From NCBI RefSeq assembly GCF_003385595.1, contig NZ_QNUE01000008.1:115175-179174 (forward strand): a stretch of 64,000 nucleotides of DNA. Direction: 5' to 3'. Below are positions 53,903 to 63,560 of this stretch, one piece after another. This stretch comes from Chryseobacterium flavum (GTDB taxonomy: Bacteria; Bacteroidota; Bacteroidia; Flavobacteriales; Weeksellaceae). Below the pieces are notes generated by a model. The model ran no database searches. It was not told the DNA's origin and was given only the letters and a program-made list of their open reading frames with translations. Positions within the stretch are counted from its first letter, which is position 1. The number at the start of each line of letters is the position of its first letter. A program made the translations under genes and the position numbers.

Positions 53903-53946
53903 CTGGTTTTCTATTATCTCTCATTTAATTTCAAACTTACATAATT

Positions 53947-54747
53947 ATGATAAGGCGTATTTTTTTCCTAATCTTACTGATCCTGCAGTTCAACTTACTA
54001 CAAGCCGGTATCGTAGTACTTAATGGACTTACACACTCCTACAAAGTGGAGACAGGAAAAGTGTATAAAGGAAAAATCGCTATTGAAAATACAAGCAGTA
54101 ATCCTCAGAGTGTAAAATTATTCTTACAGGATTTTAGTTATCATTCTGATGGCACCATTAATTATACTTCTCTGCACACCCATAACAGAACAAATGGAGA
54201 CTGGATTAAGCTCAGTACCAACCTGATCACCTTAAAAGGGAAGGAAAAAACCGAGGTATTCTATGAAGTGGCTGTTCCTGATAAAATTGCAGAACCGGGA
54301 AGCTACTGGAGTGTTATTATTGTAGAACCTGTAGAAGATATACAGCCCAATGATCAAAAAACAGGAGTAAATATAACCTCTGTTGTCCGGTATGCCATAC
54401 AGGTAATTACTGATTACGAAACTGACTCCGCTAAACCGGATCTTAAATTTGAGAGCGTCAAAATAGAAAAGGAGGCAGGCAGGCAGACAGCAAAGATTGC
54501 AATAGCCAATAATGGAAATCTTTATTGTAAGCCCATAGCATCTATTGAAATTTATAACCGTAAGACCGGCGAAAAAATCGGAATCTATTCAAGTCTGGCA
54601 ATGGGCTTATTACCAAACACTTCGAAATCATTCCATATCGATCTCAATAAGATTCCCCCGAACCAATACAAAGCAGTTATTATTGCCACCGACGAAGATG
54701 AAAATGCTTTTGCTCTTAATGTGGAATTAGAAATAAAGAATGATTAA
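53947..54747 (+). CDS. periplasmic Ig-like chaperone (PapD/DUF916-like)
   Basis: This 266-residue exported protein (signal MIRRIFFLILLILQFNLLQA) has two Ig-like domains. Domain 1 (about residues 25-130) has VETGKVYKGKIAIENTSSN, VKLFLQDFSYHSDGTI, WIKLSTNLITLKGKEKTEVF and PGSYWSVIIVEP, which matches the DUF916/fimbrial-chaperone pattern of a PxG-N strand pair. Domain 2 (about residues 145-266) has LKFESVKIEKEAG and KIAIANNGNLYCKPIASIEI. It lacks the classic PapD basic pair that I can be sure of. It overlaps the usher-like gene by 8 nt, which implies coupling. The chaperone role is inferred from context and fold. Confidence 0.62.
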   Translation: MIRRIFFLILLILQFNLLQAGIVVLNGLTHSYKVETGKVYKGKIAIENTSSNPQSVKLFLQDFSYHSDGTINYTSLHTHNRTNGDWIKLSTNLITLKGKEKTEVFYEVAVPDKIAEPGSYWSVIIVEPVEDIQPNDQKTGVNITSVVRYAIQVITDYETDSAKPDLKFESVKIEKEAGRQTAKIAIANNGNLYCKPIASIEIYNRKTGEKIGIYSSLAMGLLPNTSKSFHIDLNKIPPNQYKAVIIATDEDENAFALNVELEIKND

Positions 54748-57493
54748 AACCTGGATATTATATTGTATCACCCTCTTATTTCCGATTATAACTTTTTCTC
54801 AACAGCAAACCAATCAGCTGATTAGCAAAAAAGATAGTTTAATGCCGGGGACATCTACTTCTATTTCTTTTGCATTAGAAAACAATACTGCTGAAAATAA
54901 AGTATATAATATTTCGGTTTCAGTTTCAAACCCCTTTATTATATCCATACTGGCAAAAGAAGAATTCAGGATTAAGCCGTACGAAAGTACCCTGTATATT
55001 GTTCCCTTACGTGTTTCCACCGAAGCTCCACAAGGTTCTTATTCTGTTACTTTAACCGGAACTGATATATCTACCGGCATACAGGTTATCAAGACCACCC
55101 AGGTTACAGTACTCGGAAACCGGAAGCTTTCCCTAACAGCTATGAATTCACCTGAGTTTGTAAAGGCAGGTGAAACAATCCGTGCAACTTTTCTTTTAAA
55201 AAATAATGGAAATGTGACGGAACACCTTATTTTGGAAAGCAAAAATGCAGTTGTGGATCATAATGCCTCAATCATTTTAGCTCCTGATGAGGCAAAGCTT
55301 ATCGGAATATATAAAATTACCAGTTCCCAACTTGAACACAATGAGTTTCAAAACCTTAATCTTTCAGTTTATTCCATTGATAATCCGAAAGAAAACCAGG
55401 CTGCCTATGTGAGTGTCCAGATTATAGCTGTGAAACCTGTGGATAACGATATCTACCACAGACTTCCTGTTGCCGCTTCATTATCATTCATAGGAATGCG
55501 TAATATGGGAAAATATCAGGACGGCTTTCAAGGGGAAATATATGGTAAGGGAACCATAGATAAAGAAAATAAAAATAATATTGAATTTCATGCTGTAACC
55601 AAAAATCCTGTTGAATTCAATTCATTCACCCAATATGAAGAATATTTCGTGAATTACAAAAGAGATAATTTTTTTGTTCATCTAGGTGATAAAACCTATT
55701 CAGCATCGTATTTAACTGAATTTGCCAGATATGGTCGCGGAGCAGAGATCCGCTACGATTTCAAAAAATTCAGCCTGGGAGGGTTCTATAATCATCCGCG
55801 ATTTTTCCGGGATATTAAAGACGAAATCAATGTATATGCAACTTTTAAACTTCGTAAAGAATCTGAAATTACTGCCGGATATCTTTATAAGATACCACAG
55901 AAAAAAGACCTGGAATACAAGGATATCCGGCTGGATTCTGAAGCTCATCTTCCGTATGCTGCAGGAAAATTTAAGATTTCGAGGAACATCAGCTTTACGG
56001 GAGAACTTGCGTACAGCCGATCCGGAAAGACAGAAGGTGCAGCATATATGATACAGACCCAGGCCAATTTTGAAAAACTGAGTGGAAATCTAATGTATAT
56101 GAAATCAGATCCTGACTTTGCTGGATATTTTACTAACACAAGTACATTTAACGGAAATGTTCAGTACAGGCTCTCCAAAAGAATACATATTTTTGCCAAC
56201 TATACCCATGACGCCAGGAATTTTCAGAGAGATACTTTATTTTTAGCAGCTCCCTACAGGAACTATTATCAATATGGTATACAATACAAATATCTGTCTA
56301 CCGGATCTGTTATGTTTACCAACGGATATCAGAAATATCAGGACCGCCTTCAGCCAAAACAGTTTGATTATTCCGAACGTTATTTTAAGATAAGTATTGA
56401 TCAGCAGCTGGGAATATTCCAGTTTAACCTTGAAGGGCAGTTTGGAAAAACAGATAATTATCTTACGGGGTTCAGTGGTAATTCAAAATTCTATTCAGCA
56501 AATCTGGCCTTTGAGAAATTCAGAACTTCATTTAATATCTTTGGAAGCTATGCCATTACTTCGCGATATCAGCTTCAGGATCAGAAACAAATTTATTATG
56601 GAGCAAGACTAATCAGTAAATTCTCTGAGAAGACCAGCCTAAATATTTTTTATCAGAACAATTATATGCCTGAAGAATATTTCAGAGACAGAAATCTTTT
56701 TGAGGTGTTATTTCATCAGCAGCTGTTTCCGGGAAATGAAATTGATTTATCAGGAAGATACTCATTGCAACGTGGTGAGTTAGGAAATAAAGATTTTATA
56801 TTCTCGTTACGGTATACCTGGCGCCCGAATATTCCTGTAAGAAAAATTGCTGACTACACTTCATTGTATGGAAATATCAGGAACCTTGGAATAAAGAAAA
56901 CGGAAGGAATACGGTTAGTACTTGGCAACTCTTTATCAGTAACCGATAAGGAAGGAAACTTTATATTTAAAAACATTATTCCTGGTAATTATTTTCTTGA
57001 AGTAGACCGTTCGACTCTTGAAATTGATGATATTACCAGTATTGCATTTCCTGTATCCTTACAGCTTACAAATAAAGAGAATAATTTTAATTTCGGAGTA
57101 ACCAAGGCTTCTGCCATTAAGGGAGCAATAGAACTTTCCGAAAAGGAAGGCGAAGAACTTAATAATTTTATTCTATACCAGCCCTCAAAAGAGAAAAAAA
57201 GAAAACAAAGCATCGTTATTGAAGCTAAGGGAGCCGATCAGACATACAGAAAAATAGCTTTTATAGGTGAACCTTTTGATTTTACTTATTTACGCCCGGG
57301 AGAATGGACCGTAAAACTTTATAGAAACGGGCTGGACAAACGATATAAAATCGCTGTAAATAATTTTCAGTTTATGCTCAAGCCCGGCGAAACACATCAT
57401 ATGACCATTCATATTGTGAAACAGCAAAATGAGATTAAATACCAACAGGAAGCCATTAAAGTAGGTTATAATAAAATAAGAAGCAGAAAATGA
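54740..57493 (+). CDS. usher-like outer membrane barrel with Ig and carboxypeptidase-regulatory domains
   Basis: This is a 917-residue outer membrane protein (signal MIKTWILYCITLLFPIITFS). Residues ~20-235 are two Ig/NEW3-like domains (GTSTSISFALENNTAENKVY, KAGETIRATFLLKNNGNVTE). Residues ~240-720 are a long beta-barrel with alternating Tyr/Phe-rich strands (AASLSFIGMRNMGKYQDGFQ, LTEFARYGRGAEIRYDF, YRNYYQYGIQYKYL). Residues ~735-917 are carboxypeptidase-regulatory-like domains (LVLGNSLSVTDKEGNFIFKN, VKLYRNGLDKRYK). That layout parallels chaperone-usher ushers (periplasmic domains, large barrel, beta C-domains), although no PapC signature is obvious. It overlaps the chaperone by 8 nt and subunit 2 by 4 nt. 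Confidence 0.6.
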   Translation: MIKTWILYCITLLFPIITFSQQQTNQLISKKDSLMPGTSTSISFALENNTAENKVYNISVSVSNPFIISILAKEEFRIKPYESTLYIVPLRVSTEAPQGSYSVTLTGTDISTGIQVIKTTQVTVLGNRKLSLTAMNSPEFVKAGETIRATFLLKNNGNVTEHLILESKNAVVDHNASIILAPDEAKLIGIYKITSSQLEHNEFQNLNLSVYSIDNPKENQAAYVSVQIIAVKPVDNDIYHRLPVAASLSFIGMRNMGKYQDGFQGEIYGKGTIDKENKNNIEFHAVTKNPVEFNSFTQYEEYFVNYKRDNFFVHLGDKTYSASYLTEFARYGRGAEIRYDFKKFSLGGFYNHPRFFRDIKDEINVYATFKLRKESEITAGYLYKIPQKKDLEYKDIRLDSEAHLPYAAGKFKISRNISFTGELAYSRSGKTEGAAYMIQTQANFEKLSGNLMYMKSDPDFAGYFTNTSTFNGNVQYRLSKRIHIFANYTHDARNFQRDTLFLAAPYRNYYQYGIQYKYLSTGSVMFTNGYQKYQDRLQPKQFDYSERYFKISIDQQLGIFQFNLEGQFGKTDNYLTGFSGNSKFYSANLAFEKFRTSFNIFGSYAITSRYQLQDQKQIYYGARLISKFSEKTSLNIFYQNNYMPEEYFRDRNLFEVLFHQQLFPGNEIDLSGRYSLQRGELGNKDFIFSLRYTWRPNIPVRKIADYTSLYGNIRNLGIKKTEGIRLVLGNSLSVTDKEGNFIFKNIIPGNYFLEVDRSTLEIDDITSIAFPVSLQLTNKENNFNFGVTKASAIKGAIELSEKEGEELNNFILYQPSKEKKRKQSIVIEAKGADQTYRKIAFIGEPFDFTYLRPGEWTVKLYRNGLDKRYKIAVNNFQFMLKPGETHHMTIHIVKQQNEIKYQQEAIKVGYNKIRSRK

Positions 57494-58023
57494 AAATAAT
57501 ACTACCTATACAATGTTTGATGCTTTGTGCCATCTCTCAGCTGTTATTTTCACAGACTACAGGAAACAGATCCGTAGCCGTTACATTACCGGTGGTCACA
57601 TTACTGGATATAGAACCTACGGGAGCTATTACGATGAATTTTACAGCTCCTGCCGAAGCCGGCTTTTCCATAACAGCTCCTGCTGCCAATACAACGAAAT
57701 GGATCAATTATACTTCGGCAATTGCCCCCGGAGGACTTACAAGAAGAATTACGGCATCTATAAATCAAGTTATTGCAGGAGTAGATATAAGATTACAAGC
57801 TGCTGCTGCTTCAGGTTCAGGAGGAGGAACATTAGGGACTCCAACGGCACAGGTTACCCTTTCCACTGCCGCTGTTAATATCATTACCGGAATTGGCGGA
57901 GCTTTTACCGGAAGCGGAGCTAATAATGGCCACAGACTTACTATAAGCCTTTCCATCAGTAATTATGCTGCCCTTTCCAGAACCAACACACCCGTTATCA
58001 TTACTTATACCATTACTGAATAA
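57490..58023 (+). CDS. secreted fimbrial-subunit-like protein 2 (paralog of subunit 1)
   Basis: This 177-residue secreted protein has a signal peptide (MKIILPIQCLMLCAISQLLFSQ). It aligns with the 53271 protein: SVAVTLPVVTLLDIEPTGAI against the first protein's TISIPEVALVDIEP, then NFTAPAEAGFSITAP, GSGGGTLGTPTAQVTLS, TGSGANNGHRLTISL, and a final strand VIITYTITE. No cysteines are in the mature part. Its ATG lies within the last codons of the usher gene (4-nt overlap), so the two are translationally coupled. A subunit or adaptor of a surface fibre is inferred. Confidence 0.6.
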   Translation: MKIILPIQCLMLCAISQLLFSQTTGNRSVAVTLPVVTLLDIEPTGAITMNFTAPAEAGFSITAPAANTTKWINYTSAIAPGGLTRRITASINQVIAGVDIRLQAAAASGSGGGTLGTPTAQVTLSTAAVNIITGIGGAFTGSGANNGHRLTISLSISNYAALSRTNTPVIITYTITE

Positions 58024-58024
58024 A

Positions 58025-58552
58025 ATGAGACAGCCCTACCTTATCACACGTTTTAACATATCTGTCATAAAGTATATCTGCTTTATCTTTTTCATGGCTT
58101 CCGGTCCTCGTTATAATGCACAGACATTAACAATCTCCGGAGCAAACTGGACTGTAAGCCCTCCCGGTATTACAGAAGCCGGAACCAATTATACCGGAAC
58201 CTATGAAAGCGCGACCAACCAAATCGTTCTTGCCGTCAGCGTTCCCTTACTATTAGGAAATGCAAAGGTATCTGTACATTATGAACCCAATCCTACCTGG
58301 CACAATTCATTAATATTATCAGCAAAAAGGACAAATAACGGAACTACACTTTGTGCTTTATGCACTATTTCAGGAGGGTTGACTTATCAGACACTTACCC
58401 AAACTGACATAGAACTCTTCAGGATCCAGGCGGTCTTGGCTCTGGCAGCCTATACAGGAATTAACATACAGCTTCAGCTAAGCGGAGTATCCGTAACCAT
58501 TCCTGCAACAAGCTATCAAAGCAGAGTTGTATTTACTGTGGCTGGCCTGTAA
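58025..58552 (+). CDS. secreted subunit 3, divergent member of the usher cluster
   Basis: This 175-residue exported protein has a signal-like N-terminus (IKYICFIFFMASGPRYNAQ). The mature part begins LTISGANWTVSPPGITEAG, carries a Cys pair (LCALCTI), and ends with the hydrophobic strand YQSRVVFTVAGL. It is only weakly similar to subunits 1 and 2. Its ATG is 1 nt after the stop of subunit 2. The placement at the end of the operon and the divergence would suit a tip or adhesin subunit, but that is inference. I use the ATG at 58025; an overlapping longer frame from 57965 is not signal-like. Confidence 0.5.
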   Translation: MRQPYLITRFNISVIKYICFIFFMASGPRYNAQTLTISGANWTVSPPGITEAGTNYTGTYESATNQIVLAVSVPLLLGNAKVSVHYEPNPTWHNSLILSAKRTNNGTTLCALCTISGGLTYQTLTQTDIELFRIQAVLALAAYTGINIQLQLSGVSVTIPATSYQSRVVFTVAGL

Positions 58553-58557
58553 AAAAA

Positions 58558-58586
58558 CAATCCTTTTTCGGATTGAAAAAGGACTG
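58558..58586. terminator. bidirectional terminator
   Basis: The 12-bp stem CAATCCTTTTTC / GAAAAAGGACTG has one G-U pair and a 5-nt loop. Its T tract is strongest on the minus strand. It separates the usher cluster from SusD3. Confidence 0.75.
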
Positions 58587-58608
58587 TTCTTAAGGTGTAT
58601 TAATGTTT

Positions 58609-60504
58609 TTAATGTTTTGCCCACCAAAGCGGTGTTAATACGGCATCTGTACCTCCCAGCAGCTCTACTGCTTTATTGTAGCCTGCCTGGTCTGTATTTC
58701 TAAACGTACTAGGATATCTTAATCTTTGTGGGAAATTCTGAATTGAATTTGTCATATAATTTCCTGAGTTGAGATTAGGAAGATTTACCAATGGAGTTTC
58801 CACTGCCGGATTTTCAAAGAATGGCAATCCAAGTCTTCTGTGGTCATTCCATGATTCCAAAGGAAGCCATGGCATATTGGCAATGTATTTTTGCGTGATA
58901 ATCTTCGTTAACTTATCATTTTTAACTGATCCGTTTTTATAAATGGTATTCACCGGGTACTTAATGTCAACAGAAATCAAATTACCGGATACCGGATCTT
59001 TGTATTTCATGACATGGCTTGCTCCAGGTTCTGTAGTATGGCTGTATAAAACTGAAGTTCCATCCCGGTTATAGTCTGTTGAAGCGATGTACTGACCGTA
59101 AAATTGTGATACTCCATTATAAACAAAGCTATCCTGTATTCCTTTATTATAAGCAGCTTCATCACTCATTGGAACGGACCATCCTTTTAATGCAGCCTCT
59201 GCCATAAGGAAATAAGTTTCCCAACTTGCAAAGAATATCCTCGAATTTTTACCTTCTCTATATTGTCTTCCAAGAGCTGGCATACATCCAACTACATTTC
59301 TCAACCCGTTTCTTTGCCCTTTTACTCCCCAGTTTCCAATTGTATAGGCATTCCAGGTATTAACAGTATTAATGCTGTCTTTAGTATTATCAGCATAAGT
59401 TAAAAAACCATAATTTGTTGTTGCCTGATTGGTATAAGTTGGATAGAGGGAATAGATAGGATTTGTAAGGTCTCCGGGAATATAGAACGTTTTATATGCT
59501 CTGGGATCAACTTTCCCCGGCAGTCCGTCCAGCCAGAATCCGGCACCCGGATCATTGGTCATGGTAGTAAACTGCTGATCATACTTTATACCGATATAAT
59601 CAGAATTCTTTACAGCAGCATGTTGTGCTGCAGGTAATTGATCTGTTGAACTGATTCCCCCCAGACCAATATACATATTATTAAGCGTTGCTGATAGGAT
59701 CTGAGAATTCCACTCCCTGGACATTACACCTGACAAGGGATTCCATCCCGGATCTTCTTTTACCGTAAAATTATCATCACTTGTTGTAATCAGCATGTTA
59801 GAATTCGCTGCTGCTTCAAACTCTGATTTCGCTTTTGCAGGATCTACTGCTGAGATTCTCATTGCAATTCTCATTCTCATGGAATTGGCATACTTTACCC
59901 ACTTACCCCAGTTAAAGCCATACACCATATCCCGGGCATTGGGATTACTTGGAGCACCTTGGTTAATATCCATCTTTGCAACAGCATCTTCCAGCTCATC
60001 CAGAATAAAATAATATACTTCTTTTTCGGAGTTAAACTGCGGGTTTGTTCCCTTAAATGCCTGGATAGGCTGCGGCCCAAAATTATCTGAGAATTCACTC
60101 ATCAGGTAAGCCCTCCATATCCTGGCAACCTGTATAAGATTATCATAATAAGGTTTTCCCTGACCTAATGCTTTTTTTTCGTTTGCAATCTCAATGGTTG
60201 CATTGGCGTTGTTCAGCCATTCGGAAATATATTTCCAATATTCTGAAGTCCAGGAATCATCATATGACCCTCCGGCAATTCCCGTGGTCAAATGCTGTCT
60301 TGCTGCAGTTTTCCAATATAACACAAACACACGTTCTGCAATATTTGGATCTTGCTGTGCTCCTAGTATAGAATTATTCAGAAAATATTCCGGTTCTGCT
60401 TTATTGATATCTACCGAAAAAGGATCATTATTAATGTCTTCAAAATCATTGCATGACGTACAAACTACTGCCAATGTTATTAAAGATAAAATATATTTTT
60501 TCAT
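58609..60504 (-). CDS. SusD-like (SusD-like_2) outer membrane lipoprotein (SusD3)
   Basis: This 631-residue lipoprotein (signal MKKYILSLITLAVVCTSC) is of the SusD-like_2 subgroup: EDINNDPFSVDINKAEPEYF, RVFVLYWKTAARQHLTTG, RIWRAYLMSEFSDNFGPQPI, WETYFLMAEAALKGW, ITQKYIANMPWLPLESWND and the final LTPLWWAKH. It is longer than SusD1 and SusD2, with extra loops in the middle. It pairs with SusC3, 16 nt upstream. The ligand is unknown. No enzyme gene accompanies this pair in the window. Confidence 0.9.
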   Translation of the reverse strand: MKKYILSLITLAVVCTSCNDFEDINNDPFSVDINKAEPEYFLNNSILGAQQDPNIAERVFVLYWKTAARQHLTTGIAGGSYDDSWTSEYWKYISEWLNNANATIEIANEKKALGQGKPYYDNLIQVARIWRAYLMSEFSDNFGPQPIQAFKGTNPQFNSEKEVYYFILDELEDAVAKMDINQGAPSNPNARDMVYGFNWGKWVKYANSMRMRIAMRISAVDPAKAKSEFEAAANSNMLITTSDDNFTVKEDPGWNPLSGVMSREWNSQILSATLNNMYIGLGGISSTDQLPAAQHAAVKNSDYIGIKYDQQFTTMTNDPGAGFWLDGLPGKVDPRAYKTFYIPGDLTNPIYSLYPTYTNQATTNYGFLTYADNTKDSINTVNTWNAYTIGNWGVKGQRNGLRNVVGCMPALGRQYREGKNSRIFFASWETYFLMAEAALKGWSVPMSDEAAYNKGIQDSFVYNGVSQFYGQYIASTDYNRDGTSVLYSHTTEPGASHVMKYKDPVSGNLISVDIKYPVNTIYKNGSVKNDKLTKIITQKYIANMPWLPLESWNDHRRLGLPFFENPAVETPLVNLPNLNSGNYMTNSIQNFPQRLRYPSTFRNTDQAGYNKAVELLGGTDAVLTPLWWAKH

Positions 60505-60520
60505 GATGTTATTTTTGTAT

Positions 60521-63430
60521 TTAAAAGCCTAATGTAATTGTAAACAAATATGATCTTGTTGTAGGAAATGCAAGATTCTCAAACCCTACAGCATTAGAAT
60601 TAATAGCAAATACAGACTCCGGGTCTATACCTTTTGCTTTGCTGTAAATCATCCATACATTATTGGCAGTGAAAGAAACTTTCGCACTTTGTAAAGCCAG
60701 TTTTTCAAAAATACTCTTAGGGAAACTATAAGATACCTGAACATTTCTTAATCTGATATTGGTAGCATCATAAATATTCTGTTCAGTAATGCCCAGATTA
60801 CCTGCTGTAACAGCAGCCCAGTAATCCTGTTGTGTTATCTCTTTAGTATTGGCTGTATAGCCTCCCCCGTTTTGGGCAACAACTGCATCAACTACAAAAT
60901 TATCCCGTCTTCCTCCGGGAGCCGTATCAGCCGCAAGACCAACTCTTTGTAAAGCAGATTGAGTAGATGAGAAAAATTTCCCACCAATCCTTCCATCAAT
61001 AAGGAAAGATATACCAAAATTTTTATATGCAAAACTATTGGTAAAACCAAACAGGGCTCTCGGGGTTTGATCTCCTAAATAATATTGATCAGGAGTAGCT
61101 TGCGGCAATCCATTCTCCCCGACAATCAGCTTTCCGTAATAAGGACTGTTTACATCTTCTACCCTCAAAAATTTTGTCCCATAAATTGCTCCGTAAGGCA
61201 TTCCTACTTCAGCAAAAATTCCTACATTATCAAAGCCATCTATTAAAGGATATTTTAAAACAGATCCGTCAATTTTATCAATAACACTTTTTAGCTTTGA
61301 AAAATTAGCATTAAAATTCCATACAAAATTTTCGTTCTTTAAAATGTCTGTATTCAATACTACTTCAATACCGCTATTCCGAAGTCCTCCTGAACTAATC
61401 TTCATTTTTTCATAGCCAGAAAGAGGGTTCATTGGTAAATCAATTAATTGTCCTGTAGCATTATTTCTGAAATAGCTGACATCTAACGATACCCTATTAA
61501 AAAACTTAAGGTCTGCTCCTACTTCAAATGTCTTTAACTTTTCAGCCTGTAAATTAGAATTATACAGAATCTTTTTCCTGCCAAGTACTGCCCCCCCATT
61601 AGGATCAGCACCAAGTTTATAAGTATTATATAACTCATACGGATTTAGAGAATTTCCAGTTACAGCATAAGCTGCACGAAGCTTGGCAAAGGTCAGTACT
61701 TTAGAAGTTGATCCGTTCAACTTGCTTAGCATTTCAGTCAAAACCAAGGAAGTACTAATAGAAGGGTAAAAATATGATCTGTTCTCAATACTTAGCGTTG
61801 AAGACCAGTCATTTCTTGCTGTGGCATTAATAAACCAGTACCCATCATAATTGATTTCCGCTGCAGCAAATACTGAATTTATTTTTTTCCAGAAATCAAC
61901 TTCATTATTTGCAATACCAGCCAGATCACTTGTATTATTAACACTGAATACATTAGGAACAATTAGATTTTGAGTGCTAAAATAAAGAGCTTTTGTTCTG
62001 CTTTCCATCATTTGCCCATATACAGATAGTGACCCGCCCCATTTTCCAAACAGGTTATCCTTCTTAGCCGTAAGACTTGCTATATAATTATTCTCATAGA
62101 ATTTTTCTTCACCTGTGGCATAGGCATTCCTACGTGAAGAACCTGTCCATACTCTGGCATCAGAATTTAGGGCATAAAAATCAGTGCCTAATCTTACATC
62201 TGCACTTAACCAATCATTAAACTGATATTTAAGGTAACCATTTAATAAAAAACGGTCTTTTTTATCAGCATTAAGACTATTGTATGCAGACCAGTATGGG
62301 TTAATCCCATTAGGAGTGATCCAACGTGAATTTACCTCATTTTGTGTTTGTCCTGCACGATAATCCCTTATATCAATGTTTTGAGACATAAGGAGGATAT
62401 TACGATAATAATTACCATCTCCCTGACCACCCGAAGGTCTGTTTTTGGCTTTTGAGCTAATATATTGTACTTTTACTTCTGATGTCCATCTTTTGTTTGC
62501 TCCAAAAGTTGAATTCATCTTAGCCATAAAGTTGAATCTCTCAAATTTTGAATTTGGAATCTGACTGTTATCATTTAAATAATTTGCCGAAGTATATAAA
62601 CTTGATCCTTCACCCAAATTTTCCTGGAAACTCAATGTATGCTGCGAATTTATACCCGTCTTAAAAAAACTTTTCAAATTATCATACCTCTGCATATTAG
62701 ATCCTTCAAAAGCAGGCCCCCAAGAGGATGTATTATCACTATTTTCGGGATTTGGCGTACCGTTAAGGCCCAAACCAAAAGATTTTTGCATATCCGGCTT
62801 CATAAAAATAGTTTCAAAACCCAGACTTGTAGAATAAGTAATACCTAGCCCTCCTTTCTTCTTTCCGGTTTTAGTAGTGATCAGAATTACACCATTCCCC
62901 CCTCTTGACCCATATAATGCAGAAGCAGCACCTCCTTTAAGAACAGAAATGCTTTCTATATCATCAGCATTAATATCACCTAAACCATTTCCCATATCCA
63001 GGTCAGGGTTCCAGAAATCATTATTATAGTTTCCATCATTCTGCTTAGGCTTAGAACCTAAGTTATTGCTTAATGGAACTCCATCTACCACAATCAGTGG
63101 CTGATTATCTCCTTTAAAAGAATTAAATCCTCTCAGGTTAATTCTGGAAGAAGAGGCCGGACCAAATCCACCTTTTATTACCTGAAGCCCTGAGACCTTT
63201 CCTACCAGAGCATTTGTGACATTTGTTTCTTTAGCATCAACTAGTGTCTGCCCTTTTACATCCTGAAAGGAATAACCTAAAGCTTTTTTCTCTTTTTTAA
63301 CTCCATACGCTGTTACAACGATCTCATCTATTTTTGATGCCTTTGTTGAGTCTGTATTTTGTGCATACAACCCATTAAGACAAAAAAATAAAGATGGGAG
63401 GAGTCCGATCTTAATTATTGTTCTATTCAT
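60521..63430 (-). CDS. SusC/RagA TonB-linked outer membrane transporter (SusC3)
   Basis: This 969-residue transporter has a signal (MNRTIIKIGLLPSLFFCLNG) and a TonB-box-like IDEIVVTAYGVKK right at the mature N-terminus. The plug has NALVGKVSGLQVIKGGFGP, INLRGFNSFKGDNQPLIVVD, and SISVLKGGAASALYGSRGGN. The barrel contains STTQNL-type loops and ends LFTITLGF. There is no CarboxypepD_reg or STN domain. The ATG at 63430 follows a -7 element. It heads a two-gene SusC3-SusD3 operon next to an rRNA operon. Confidence 0.93.
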   Translation of the reverse strand: MNRTIIKIGLLPSLFFCLNGLYAQNTDSTKASKIDEIVVTAYGVKKEKKALGYSFQDVKGQTLVDAKETNVTNALVGKVSGLQVIKGGFGPASSSRINLRGFNSFKGDNQPLIVVDGVPLSNNLGSKPKQNDGNYNNDFWNPDLDMGNGLGDINADDIESISVLKGGAASALYGSRGGNGVILITTKTGKKKGGLGITYSTSLGFETIFMKPDMQKSFGLGLNGTPNPENSDNTSSWGPAFEGSNMQRYDNLKSFFKTGINSQHTLSFQENLGEGSSLYTSANYLNDNSQIPNSKFERFNFMAKMNSTFGANKRWTSEVKVQYISSKAKNRPSGGQGDGNYYRNILLMSQNIDIRDYRAGQTQNEVNSRWITPNGINPYWSAYNSLNADKKDRFLLNGYLKYQFNDWLSADVRLGTDFYALNSDARVWTGSSRRNAYATGEEKFYENNYIASLTAKKDNLFGKWGGSLSVYGQMMESRTKALYFSTQNLIVPNVFSVNNTSDLAGIANNEVDFWKKINSVFAAAEINYDGYWFINATARNDWSSTLSIENRSYFYPSISTSLVLTEMLSKLNGSTSKVLTFAKLRAAYAVTGNSLNPYELYNTYKLGADPNGGAVLGRKKILYNSNLQAEKLKTFEVGADLKFFNRVSLDVSYFRNNATGQLIDLPMNPLSGYEKMKISSGGLRNSGIEVVLNTDILKNENFVWNFNANFSKLKSVIDKIDGSVLKYPLIDGFDNVGIFAEVGMPYGAIYGTKFLRVEDVNSPYYGKLIVGENGLPQATPDQYYLGDQTPRALFGFTNSFAYKNFGISFLIDGRIGGKFFSSTQSALQRVGLAADTAPGGRRDNFVVDAVVAQNGGGYTANTKEITQQDYWAAVTAGNLGITEQNIYDATNIRLRNVQVSYSFPKSIFEKLALQSAKVSFTANNVWMIYSKAKGIDPESVFAINSNAVGFENLAFPTTRSYLFTITLGF

Positions 63431-63452
63431 ATATTATACACGATGGTTTAAA

Positions 63453-63460
63453 CAAATATA
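63453..63460 (-). promoter_or_regulatory. -7 element for SusC3-SusD3
   Basis: The coding strand reads TATATTTG (TAnnTTTG), 22 nt before the ATG at 63430. Confidence 0.5.
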
Positions 63461-63560
63461 ATATTTTAACGGTGTTTAATACCACACCACCAAAAATTAA
63501 AACAGATCGTTAAAAGATATTGATAACTTGAGAGTTAAGTAAAAAAAAATTATAGAAAAT

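Noticed and set aside
57513..57878. Plus-strand ORF of 121 codons in another frame of subunit 2
   Set aside because: Its Cys/Arg/Tyr-rich composition is that expected from frame-shifted reading of an Ala/Thr/Gly-rich gene, and it has no start context.
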